Of a stretch of 6,126 bases of DNA, positions 1 to 5,267 are shown piece after piece. The stretch lies in contig CALEPU010000265.1 of the NCBI GenBank assembly GCA_937913075.1, positions 1 through 6,126 of the forward strand, read 5' to 3'. Made by a program: the position numbers and the translations under genes. A model generated the notes under the pieces. The model was not told the origin of the DNA, did not search any database, and worked only from the letters and a program-made list of their open reading frames with translations. This stretch comes from an uncultured Clostridia bacterium (GTDB taxonomy: Bacteria; Bacillota; Clostridia; Christensenellales; CAG-138). Numbering within the stretch: position 1 is the first letter of the stretch; the number at the start of each line of letters is the position of its first letter.

Positions 1-1
1 C

Positions 2-373
2 TCAGATGCTGATGTATTGCTCGTGGCAAAGCTCATTACCAAGGAGGGCCCCGGCAGCTCCTCATTAGGGCTGCGCGCCATCGCAAGCGTAGTCCTTAAC
101 AGGGTCAAAAACACCTCGGGTGCTTTTCCCAATACCGTCAGCGGCGTTATCTATCAGAGCGGTCAGTTCTATCCCGAGGGAGCGCTTGATAACGTAACGC
201 CTTCGCAGCTCGCAATGGAGTGCGCAAGGTACGTCTTCCAGCAGCACGGCGCAACGCTTCCCAAAAAGGTGCTGTTTTACAGAGCGGCTTCGCTCGGCTA
301 CTATTGGACTTCATACACCCAGTATTATGCCACGATAGAGTCAAACAACTATTATTACGGCATAGGCTTCTGA
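2..373 (+). CDS. SleB-like cell wall hydrolase, C-terminal part (5' end outside window)
   Basis: The visible 123 codons are the catalytic domain of a SleB/CwlJ-type cell wall hydrolase (Hydrolase_2 family), which cleaves peptidoglycan and in spores often the muramic-lactam cortex. The reading frame is open to the left edge, so the gene begins upstream; a TTG at 17 is only an internal codon. Family hallmarks are the ITKEGPGSS segment near the left edge, matching the usual (Y)xEARGES block with its conserved Glu, then AIASVVLNRVKN, then FPNTVSGVIYQSGQF, and an aromatic-rich C-terminus ending YYYGIGF. The length from the Glu block to the stop fits one complete hydrolase domain. Any signal peptide or peptidoglycan-binding domain would lie outside the window. 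Family membership is secure. Whether the substrate is spore cortex or vegetative wall cannot be decided, because many Clostridia carry several such paralogues. Confidence 0.9.
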   Translation, partial: SDADVLLVAKLITKEGPGSSSLGLRAIASVVLNRVKNTSGAFPNTVSGVIYQSGQFYPEGALDNVTPSQLAMECARYVFQQHGATLPKKVLFYRAASLGYYWTSYTQYYATIESNNYYYGIGF

Positions 374-416
374 TAAAAACCATCGCCGATATGATACAAT
401 AATCGAAAAATCGCTT

Positions 417-456
417 TGCCCGAGCATGGGCTTTGAATATCAGCCGTGCTCGGGCA
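417..456. repeat. Perfect 10-bp inverted repeat in the leader/intergenic spacer
   Basis: TGCCCGAGCA (417-426) is followed by its exact reverse complement TGCTCGGGCA (447-456). A T-G wobble and two G-C pairs (427-429 with 444-446) extend the stem to about 13 bp, with a loop of about 14 nt. No T-run follows the right arm on the plus strand. On the minus strand the stem is followed by a T-rich stretch (complement of 404-410), so it would look more like a terminator in that direction, yet no minus-strand gene lies to its right. It is therefore either a terminator without a U-tract for the hydrolase gene, an RNA-stabilising element, or part of the leader of the next gene. Confidence 0.6.
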
Positions 457-463
457 GCATACT

Positions 464-499
464 AATACCGCTGAAATCGTATGAAAGGCGGTATTTTTT
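464..499 (+). terminator. Intrinsic-terminator-like hairpin abutting the next start codon
   Basis: AATACCGC (464-471) pairs perfectly with GCGGTATT (488-495) around a 16-nt loop, and a run of six T's (494-499) follows. This is the classic form of a rho-independent terminator, although four of the eight pairs are A-T. The T-run ends one base before the ATG at 501, and the purine-rich ribosome binding region AAAGGCGG (484-491) is partly inside the right arm. The element could simply end transcription of the hydrolase gene, or act as an attenuator that also hides the ribosome binding site of the downstream gene. I found no convincing mutually exclusive antiterminator helix by eye. Confidence 0.6.
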
Positions 500-500
500 A

Positions 501-1070
501 ATGCATACCATCATCCTCACCGGAGGCGAGGGAAAAAGACTGCGCCCCATCACCTGCACTATGCCCAAGCCAATGGCGCCTCTTTTGAACAAGCCGACCC
601 TTTTTTATACCTTGGAGCTGTTAAAAAGGCACGGGCTGGATGATGTTACTGTCGCCATAGGATATATGGGCGGCGAGATCAAAAAAGCCGTCGGCGACGG
701 GCGGGACTTTGGGCTTCACGTTAAATACAGGTCGCCGTCTTTAAGGCTCGGCACTGCCGGCAGCGTTAAAAGCGCATTGGGCAACGGGCTGAAAGGAACC
801 GTGCTCGTTATGAGCGGTGACGGCTTGACGGATATCGATATCACGGCGGCAAGAAAAGCGCATGCTGCCTCCGGCGCAAGCGTCACGGTCGTGCTGTCAA
901 GGGTCAGCGAGCCCTGCGAGTACGGCATCGCGGTGGTGGACGGCAGGGGCTTTATCAAGGAGTTTAAGGAAAAACCCTCCCCGGGAGGTGTTCAGCGACC
1001 TTGCGAATACGGGAATTTATTTGATAGAGCCTCGAGTGCTGCAAGAGCTGCCCGAGGATACACGGCTTGA
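501..1070 (+). CDS. Sugar-1-phosphate nucleotidyltransferase domain; N-terminal part of frameshifted NTP-transferase/PGM fusion
   Basis: This reading frame holds the start of a nucleotidyltransferase that joins a sugar-1-phosphate to an NTP, as in mannose-1-phosphate guanylyltransferase or glucose-1-phosphate thymidylyl/uridylyltransferase. The Rossmann-type signature is LTGGEGKRLRP with PKPMAPLLNKP at residues 6-30, followed by LGTAGSVK and the metal-binding SGDGLTD (Asp107, Asp111). The ATG at 501 is preferred over the in-frame ATG at 426: the protein begins MHTIILTGGEGKR exactly as family members do, and AAAGGCGG precedes it. Homology in this frame runs to FKEKPS (about residue 160). From about 981 the frame yields an unrelated tail of about 30 residues and stops at 1070, while the expected continuation (EVFSDLANTGIYLIEP) is in the +1 frame. 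Taken alone, the product would lack the second half of the catalytic domain. The sugar and nucleotide specificity cannot be assigned from sequence alone. Confidence 0.8.
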   Translation: MHTIILTGGEGKRLRPITCTMPKPMAPLLNKPTLFYTLELLKRHGLDDVTVAIGYMGGEIKKAVGDGRDFGLHVKYRSPSLRLGTAGSVKSALGNGLKGTVLVMSGDGLTDIDITAARKAHAASGASVTVVLSRVSEPCEYGIAVVDGRGFIKEFKEKPSPGGVQRPCEYGNLFDRASSAARAARGYTA

Positions 1071-2874
1071 TTTTTCAAAGGACGTGTTTCCCGCACTGCT
1101 CAAAAAAGGCTCCCCGATACACGGCTGGCTTCACGAGGGCTATTGGAGCGATATTGGCAGCGTGCGCGACCTTTTAAGAACGCAGAGGGATATGCTCGAC
1201 GGCAGGCTTGCCTTTACCGCAAAAGCGCAGGAGCGCGAAGGCGTTTATATCGAGGCGGGGGCTGTCGTCTCAAACAAGGCAAAGCTCGTTCCGCCCTGCT
1301 ATATAGGCAGTTCGGCGCAGATCGGTGCTTATGCCAAGGTCGAGCCTTATTCGGTCATTTGCAGCGGCGCAAGGCTTGAAGAGGGAAGCAGTGTAAAGCG
1401 TGCGGTCGTTTTCAATAATGCGGTTATAGGCAGAGGAGCAGAGGTGCGCGGCGCGGCAGTGTGCGAAAAGGCTGTGCTGCAAGCCGATACCGCGGTGTTC
1501 GAGGGCGCGGTGATAGGCGCGGGTTCCGTCGTTCAGGCAGGCGCGACAGTCTGCCCCGAGGTGCTTATCTGGCCCAATAAGACCGCAGGCAAGGGTGAGA
1601 GGGTCGAAAACAATATCGTGTGGGGACAGAGCTATCGCATCAGCCCGTGCGGCAGCGGCTTTCGCGGCAGCGCCGACGGCTTGCTTACCCCCGAAGCTGC
1701 CGTCAGGCTCGGCGCTGCTCATGCCTCGCTTTTTAAGCTTCCCGCTGAGCTGTGCATCGGCTGCGACGGCAGTGCGCAGAGCGTTATTTTAAAAGCCGCG
1801 CTTGCCGCCGGTACAGCGTCCGTCGGCGTGGATGCGCTTGCGGCAGAGCATTGCAGCAAACCGGCTTTTGCCGCAGTTATAAGGCAAACAGGAGCCTCGG
1901 GCGGCGTGTACGTCAGCGCCGGGGAAGAAAGGCAGGCTTGCGTTGTCCTTTATGACGGTAAGGGCATAGAAGCCCCGCGCGATACCGTCAGAGCCGTAGA
2001 GAAGGCGCTATCCTGCGGAGAGCATAAGCCCGCAACGCAAGGCGAGCTCGGCATAATTCGCGGCGTTACCGGCGGCGAGCTTTTGATGCGGTCGGAGCTT
2101 TCACGATATGTCGATACCGAGCTCCTCGGAAAAGAGCCGAGACACATTTTCTTAAACGCTCCCCGTGAGGTCTGCAATGATATTGCTTCGGTAATGCTTC
2201 GACTCGGCTGGCGTGTCGACTGCGCTTACGACGGTAAAAAACTGTTGCCGGTGCAAAGAGCCGACACGCTCTCTTTGCTCGTGAGCGACAGCGAGCATAT
2301 CACTGCTCTTATCGCTCCCGATACGGTTTTAGACCATTATTCGCTGCTTGCACTTATCGCGGCGGATGCGCAGGAAAAATATGCGCCGATGCCTCTTGAC
2401 ACGGACGCTGCAACGGAGGAGTACCTAAAAAGCTCGGGCGTTGTCTGCGTCGCCGCGCCTGAGGACGCCGCCTCGCGCAGACGCTTTGCCGCAGACAAGG
2501 GCATTTATGTTCCGGCTCTTTTAGAGCCCGAGCAGACCATAATCAAGCTTTGCGAGCTCTTTTCAAAAGGCGTACTGCAATCCGGCTATGAGGAGCTGCC
2601 GCTCTGCAAAAGACGCGCAGCCGAATTCTCTTCTCCCGCAAGAGCGACGGGAGCAATGCTTCGCCGCATCATCGAGACGGAGGGGGAGAGCGTATCGGAT
2701 ATCGCGGAGGGCTTAAAGCTCAAGCTTGATACGGGCTGGGTAACCGTTTCTCCCTGCGAGGAGCGGGGAGTAATGCGCGTTGTTGCGGGCAGCCGTGACG
2801 CAGAATACGCAAAGGAGCTGTGCGAGGTGTACCTCGATAAGCTTCGCTGCATAGGAGAAGCCTCCGACCGCTGA
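862..2874 (+). CDS. C-terminal part of the fusion: end of nucleotidyltransferase, left-handed beta-helix, phosphoglucomutase-like domain
   Basis: This frame continues the preceding gene. Real homology begins near 985 (EVFSDLANTG); the stretch from the ATG at 862 to about 978 is an out-of-frame overlap with the upstream reading frame and is unlikely to be a true start. In order it holds the rest of the nucleotidyltransferase (985 to about 1205, with GYWSDIG near 1138-1158 supplying the second metal-binding Asp), hexapeptide-like left-handed beta-helix repeats (about 1249-1596, e.g. YIGSSAQIGAYAKV), then a phosphoglucomutase/phosphomannomutase-like region (about 1640-2871). Joined to the N-terminal part, the chain would be about 790 residues, close to the usual 800-plus of these fusions. 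The mutase region lacks a recognisable TASHNP phosphoserine loop: at 1888-1935 it reads TGASGGVYVSAGEE. A DGDxDR-type metal loop is also not apparent around 2263-2337. This part therefore looks non-catalytic and may be structural or ligand-sensing. The frame is otherwise intact for about 1.9 kb, so decay would be recent or absent. Confidence 0.75.
   Translation: MLPPAQASRSCCQGSASPASTASRWWTAGALSRSLRKNPPREVFSDLANTGIYLIEPRVLQELPEDTRLDFSKDVFPALLKKGSPIHGWLHEGYWSDIGSVRDLLRTQRDMLDGRLAFTAKAQEREGVYIEAGAVVSNKAKLVPPCYIGSSAQIGAYAKVEPYSVICSGARLEEGSSVKRAVVFNNAVIGRGAEVRGAAVCEKAVLQADTAVFEGAVIGAGSVVQAGATVCPEVLIWPNKTAGKGERVENNIVWGQSYRISPCGSGFRGSADGLLTPEAAVRLGAAHASLFKLPAELCIGCDGSAQSVILKAALAAGTASVGVDALAAEHCSKPAFAAVIRQTGASGGVYVSAGEERQACVVLYDGKGIEAPRDTVRAVEKALSCGEHKPATQGELGIIRGVTGGELLMRSELSRYVDTELLGKEPRHIFLNAPREVCNDIASVMLRLGWRVDCAYDGKKLLPVQRADTLSLLVSDSEHITALIAPDTVLDHYSLLALIAADAQEKYAPMPLDTDAATEEYLKSSGVVCVAAPEDAASRRRFAADKGIYVPALLEPEQTIIKLCELFSKGVLQSGYEELPLCKRRAAEFSSPARATGAMLRRIIETEGESVSDIAEGLKLKLDTGWVTVSPCEERGVMRVVAGSRDAEYAKELCEVYLDKLRCIGEASDR
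969..987 (+). other. Frameshift site joining the two halves of the fusion gene
   Basis: Conserved sequence is read in one frame up to GAA AAA CCC TCC (969-980) and in the +1 frame from GAG GTG TTC (985 on). Only four bases, CCGG (981-984), separate the two, whereas the usual family sequence (about KPSWGEVFSD) needs six. The simplest reading is a 2-nt loss; a single extra base with one residue lost is the other option. The site lies in a run of C and G (CCCTCCCCGGGAGG), the kind of sequence where assembly errors occur. CCC-T at 975-978 is also a codon context where tRNA-Pro can slip forward, so a programmed +1 shift cannot be excluded, but there is no stop codon or other stimulator next to it. 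Confidence 0.8.
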
Positions 2875-2916
2875 TCCGCGCATTGGCAGGTTAATTAATA
2901 TAAGCCGCGATATCAC

Positions 2917-2944
2917 TTGATTATTTATTTTACGGTGTTAAAAT
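2917..2944 (+). promoter_or_regulatory. Extended -10 vegetative promoter for trmL, positioned for a leaderless transcript
   Basis: A -35 box TTGATT (2917-2922, four of six to TTGACA) and a -10 box TAAAAT (2939-2944, five of six to TATAAT) are separated by 16 nt. TG at 2936-2937 gives the extended -10 form TGnTAAAAT. The region is AT-rich against GC-rich surroundings. The last base of the -10 is seven bases before the trmL ATG at 2951, so transcription would be expected to start at or next to that ATG. No purine-rich ribosome binding site is present between the promoter and the ATG, which agrees with a leaderless mRNA. Confidence 0.6.
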
Positions 2945-2950
2945 ATAGCT

Positions 2951-3412
2951 ATGTTTAACATCGTACTGGTAGAGCCGGAGATACCGCAAAACACCGGCAA
3001 TATTTCAAGGACCTGCGCCGTTACGGGGTGCAGGCTGCATCTCGTTCGCCCGCTCGGCTTTTCAGTCGACGACCGATACTTAAAACGAGCGGGTCTTGAT
3101 TATTGGAAGGATCTCGAGCTCTTTTATTACGACAGCTTTGCCGAGGTAGAAGAAGCTAACCCCGGCGCGCGTTTCTTCCTTTACACCACGCATGCGCAGA
3201 GGAGCTATTCCGAATTGGCGTACCGCCCGGGCGATTTCCTCGTTTTCGGCAAGGAGACAGCGGGGCTTGGTCCCAAAATACTCGAAAGCCGTATGCAGTA
3301 TGCCGCAAGAATTCCCATGCTGCCTGACAGACGCTCGTTAAATCTTTCAAACTCCGTCGCAATAGTCGTCTATGAGGCGCTGCGCCAAAACGGCTTTGCG
3401 GGCATGCTTTGA
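2951..3412 (+). CDS. trmL: tRNA (cytidine(34)-2'-O)-methyltransferase TrmL (YibK/CspR), SPOUT family
   Basis: The product transfers a methyl group from S-adenosylmethionine to the 2'-O of the wobble nucleotide (position 34) of tRNA-Leu isoacceptors, in the cytoplasm and as a homodimer. The 153 residues are almost the same length as E. coli TrmL (about 157). The diagnostic blocks are all present: VEPEIPQNTGNISRTC (residues 7-22, with Asn14 and Arg20), FGKETAGLG (99-107), and RRSLNLSNSVAIVVYEALRQ near the C-terminus (Asn131, Ser133, Asn134), which forms part of the SPOUT trefoil knot that binds the cofactor. The ATG at 2951 gives the standard MFNIVLVEPEIPQN start. The aldolase gene follows after 19 nt on the same strand, so the two probably share a transcript; I know of no functional link between them. 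No ribosome binding site precedes the ATG (see the promoter entry). Confidence 0.95.
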   Translation: MFNIVLVEPEIPQNTGNISRTCAVTGCRLHLVRPLGFSVDDRYLKRAGLDYWKDLELFYYDSFAEVEEANPGARFFLYTTHAQRSYSELAYRPGDFLVFGKETAGLGPKILESRMQYAARIPMLPDRRSLNLSNSVAIVVYEALRQNGFAGML

Positions 3413-3417
3413 TCATC

Positions 3418-3423
3418 GGGAGG
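3418..3423 (+). promoter_or_regulatory. Ribosome binding site fixing the aldolase start
   Basis: GGGAGG lies 8 nt before the ATG at 3432, ideal spacing. It decides in favour of this start over the in-frame ATG at 3372, which lies inside trmL and would add 20 residues unlike the family N-terminus. Confidence 0.85.
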
Positions 3424-3431
3424 ACAAGCCA

Positions 3432-4079
3432 ATGGATAAACTCACCGGCACGCTCGATATTATAAAAAGCTCAAAGCTCATCGCCATTTCGCGCGGGCTT
3501 TACGGCGATCGGCTCGTTAAGGCTACGCTCGCGCTCTATAAAGGCGGCGTAAGGGCTTTCGAGGCGGCTTTTGTCAAGACTCTTCCCGTTGAAAAAACGG
3601 TCGAATGCATAAAGGAGCTTGTGCGCTGTCTGCCGCAGGACGCGGTCGTCGGCGCGGGCACAGTGCTCGAAACAGAGCAGCTTGACGCCGCTTTTGAAGC
3701 GGGAGCGAGCTTCTTCGTTGCGCCCAATACGGACGGGCGTGTAATTGCCCAAGCAAAGCGCCTCGGCATGGTCTCGATACCCGGCGCGCTCACTCCGACG
3801 GAGATCGCAGGGGCTTACGAATTCGGCGCCGATATTGTCAAGGTGTTTCCGGCAGGCACCATGGGAGTGCAGTATTTTAAGCAGATCAAAGCTCCGCTCG
3901 CGCATATTCCCATGGCGGCTGTCGGCGGGCTCGATCATGCGAATATCCGCGCGTTTTATGACGCCGGTGCGGTCGCATTCGGTATAAGCGGATCGCTCTA
4001 TAACAAGACCCATATTGAAAACGGCGAATATTCTCTTATCACAGAGGCTGCAAAAAGGTATGCGGATATCTTGAAGTAA
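3432..4079 (+). CDS. KDPG/KHG aldolase family protein (2-keto-3-deoxy-6-phosphogluconate / 4-hydroxy-2-oxoglutarate aldolase-like)
   Basis: This is a class I aldolase of the Eda family, a single TIM barrel of 215 residues, the normal length. Family members split 2-keto-3-deoxy-6-phosphogluconate into pyruvate and glyceraldehyde 3-phosphate, or 4-hydroxy-2-oxoglutarate into pyruvate and glyoxylate, through a lysine Schiff base. Visible landmarks are Glu44 in RAFEAAF (general acid/base position), GAGTV with Thr77, FFVAPNTD with Pro98, the Schiff-base Lys137 in DIVKVFPAG, and the phosphate-binding region AAVGGLDHANI followed by FGISGSL. The usual LRT motif just after the catalytic Glu, whose Arg binds substrate in E. 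coli Eda, reads FVKT here, so the true substrate may differ from KDPG. No kdgK, uxaA or other sugar-acid gene lies nearby to guide the assignment. The gene follows trmL closely and is ended by a strong terminator. The family call is firm; the exact reaction is not. Confidence 0.88.
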   Translation: MDKLTGTLDIIKSSKLIAISRGLYGDRLVKATLALYKGGVRAFEAAFVKTLPVEKTVECIKELVRCLPQDAVVGAGTVLETEQLDAAFEAGASFFVAPNTDGRVIAQAKRLGMVSIPGALTPTEIAGAYEFGADIVKVFPAGTMGVQYFKQIKAPLAHIPMAAVGGLDHANIRAFYDAGAVAFGISGSLYNKTHIENGEYSLITEAAKRYADILK

Positions 4080-4105
4080 GCGGTATTTATAATTTAACGG
4101 CACTT

Positions 4106-4136
4106 GCCCCGTTGTTTTCGACGGGGCTTTTAATTT
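4106..4136 (+). terminator. Intrinsic terminator after the aldolase gene
   Basis: GCCCCGT (4106-4112) pairs perfectly with ACGGGGC (4121-4127) across an 8-nt loop, followed by TTTTAATTT (4128-4136). It sits 27 nt after the aldolase stop codon and should end the trmL-aldolase transcript, separating it from the spoVA genes. Confidence 0.88.
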
Positions 4137-4148
4137 GCGCAATACTCC

Positions 4149-4178
4149 GCATATTCGGCGCGGCAGAAGCGAATAATA
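4149..4178 (+). promoter_or_regulatory. Possible sigma-G (forespore) type promoter for spoVAD-spoVAE
   Basis: GCATA (4149-4153) fits the sigma-G -35 pattern G-n-A-T-A/G. After an 18-nt spacer, AATAATA (4172-4178) fits the -10 pattern CATnnTA except for its first base. Spacing and position are right: downstream of the aldolase terminator, about 48 nt before the spoVAD start. In Bacillus and Clostridia the spoVA operon is expressed in the forespore under sigma-G, so such a promoter is expected. These are short degenerate motifs, so this is a suggestion only. Confidence 0.4.
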
Positions 4179-4185
4179 CTTTTAA

Positions 4186-4201
4186 GCAGGAAAGCTCCTG
4201 C
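4186..4201 (+). other. Small stem-loop at the 5' end of the predicted spoVAD leader
   Basis: GCAGGA (4186-4191) pairs with TCCTGC (4196-4201) around an AAGC tetraloop. Four more pairs (ACTT 4178-4181 with AAGT 4202-4205) are possible across a 4-nt bulge. It lies at or just after the transcription start expected from the proposed sigma-G promoter. It has no U-tract, so it is not a terminator; a 5' mRNA-stabilising hairpin is one possibility. Confidence 0.4.
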
Positions 4202-4226
4202 AAGTTTCAATTCGGAGCAATATGAT

Positions 4227-5267
4227 ATGAACAAAAAGACAGGCAAGCGCAGCTTCAGGCTCGCAAGTCCGGTGAGGATAGTCTCCTCCGGCTCCTTTGT
4301 GGGCGAGAAGGAGGGACAGGGTCCGTTGGGCAAAAAATTCGATACGATCTGCCGTGACGATACGCTGGGGCTCGACAGTTGGGAGCAGGCGGAGAGCCGT
4401 ATGCTCGAAAGCGCGGTCAGGCTGGCGCTTAGCAAAATAGAAAAGGAGCCCAAGGACGCCGACATTTTCATGGGAGGCGATCTTTTAAACCAGATAATCT
4501 CCGCGGGATTTGCCGCAAGAGAACTGAGGATACCGTTCATAGGACTTTACGGCGCCTGCTCGACCATTGCGGAGGGGCTTATCACAGCCTCAATGCTGAT
4601 AGACGGAGGCTTTGCCGAGCTCGCGGTCTGCGGGGCGAGCAGCCATTTTTCGTCCGTCGAGAGGCAGTTCCGTTACCCCTTGGAGATGGGCACGCTCGCC
4701 TCGCCTACCTCGCAGCGCACAGTTACGGGCGCCGGCGCGCTTGCGCTCGTGCCTTATGGCGTGAGCTTTAATAAAGAGGTCTTTTCACACGCCGCAGTTA
4801 CCGGCGGTACGATCGGGCTCGTTATGGATTACGGCATAACCGACGCAGCAAACATGGGCGCTGCAATGGCGCCTGCTGCCGCATCGACGATCTGCGCCAA
4901 TCTCGATGAGAACGGCATAGAGCCGGACTGCTATGACGCGATTTTCACGGGCGATCTCGGCAGCTTCGGCACCGAGATGCTGTATGAGCTTTGCCGCGCG
5001 AGGGGATACGATATCGAGAAGGTGCACACCGACTGCGGCATGCTGATGTTCTCGGAGGAGCAGAACGCAGTCTGCGGCGCAAGCGGCTGCGGATGCGCGG
5101 CGACAGTGCTGAGCTCGCATATACTGCCCGAGCTTGACAGCGGCAGGTACAGGCGCATACTGTTCCTGGCGACAGGGGCGCTGCAAAGCGCGGTTTCAAG
5201 TCTTCAAGGCGAGAGCATACCGGGCATAGCGCATGCCGCTGTGATAGAAAGGATGGGGGAGAAATGA
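4227..5267 (+). CDS. spoVAD: Stage V sporulation protein AD (SpoVAD)
   Basis: SpoVAD is a soluble, thiolase-fold component of the SpoVA machinery. It binds dipicolinic acid and is needed for its uptake into the developing spore. The 346-residue product is about the length of the B. subtilis protein and carries the family's conserved blocks throughout: GSFVGEKEGQGPLGKKFD (residues 22-39), DSWEQAESRM, GGDLLNQIISAGFAARE, GLYGACSTIAEG (Cys111), SSHFSSVERQFRYPLE, MGAAMAPAAASTI, TGDLG, a Cys-rich GASGCGCAA block (Cys288, Cys290) and GESIPGIAHA near the end. The ATG at 4227 is supported by CGGAG (4213-4217) at about 9-nt spacing. The gene overlaps spoVAE by 4 nt (ATGA), so the two are translationally coupled. 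In the common arrangement spoVAC sits directly upstream, but here the preceding gene is the aldolase behind a terminator. Expression is expected late, in the forespore. Confidence 0.97.
   Translation: MNKKTGKRSFRLASPVRIVSSGSFVGEKEGQGPLGKKFDTICRDDTLGLDSWEQAESRMLESAVRLALSKIEKEPKDADIFMGGDLLNQIISAGFAARELRIPFIGLYGACSTIAEGLITASMLIDGGFAELAVCGASSHFSSVERQFRYPLEMGTLASPTSQRTVTGAGALALVPYGVSFNKEVFSHAAVTGGTIGLVMDYGITDAANMGAAMAPAAASTICANLDENGIEPDCYDAIFTGDLGSFGTEMLYELCRARGYDIEKVHTDCGMLMFSEEQNAVCGASGCGCAATVLSSHILPELDSGRYRRILFLATGALQSAVSSLQGESIPGIAHAAVIERMGEK

Noticed and set aside
426..500. In-frame upstream extension of the nucleotidyltransferase to an ATG at 426
   Set aside because: The added 25 residues would be encoded by the two leader hairpins and do not resemble the family N-terminus, while the ATG at 501 gives the standard MHTIILTGGEGKR start.
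831..842. Perfect 12-bp palindrome GATATCGATATC
   Set aside because: It lies within codons for the conserved aspartate region (DIDI) of the nucleotidyltransferase and is explained by codon repetition; no sign of a binding site.
1270..1722. Minus-strand open frame of 150 codons opposite the beta-helix region
   Set aside because: The sense strand encodes recognisable hexapeptide repeats; the antisense translation is low-complexity Ala-rich with no known motif.
3372..3431. Upstream ATG at 3372 for the aldolase
   Set aside because: It lies inside trmL and has no ribosome binding site; GGGAGG 8 nt before 3432 marks the real start.
3471..4142. Long minus-strand open frame of 223 codons opposite the aldolase gene
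   Set aside because: It lies antisense to a clearly conserved gene, its translation shows no recognisable family features, and such open frames are common opposite GC-rich genes.
4785..5199. Overlapping minus-strand open frames opposite spoVAD
   Set aside because: Shadows of a highly conserved sporulation gene; their translations are Arg/Ala/Ser-rich with no family resemblance.
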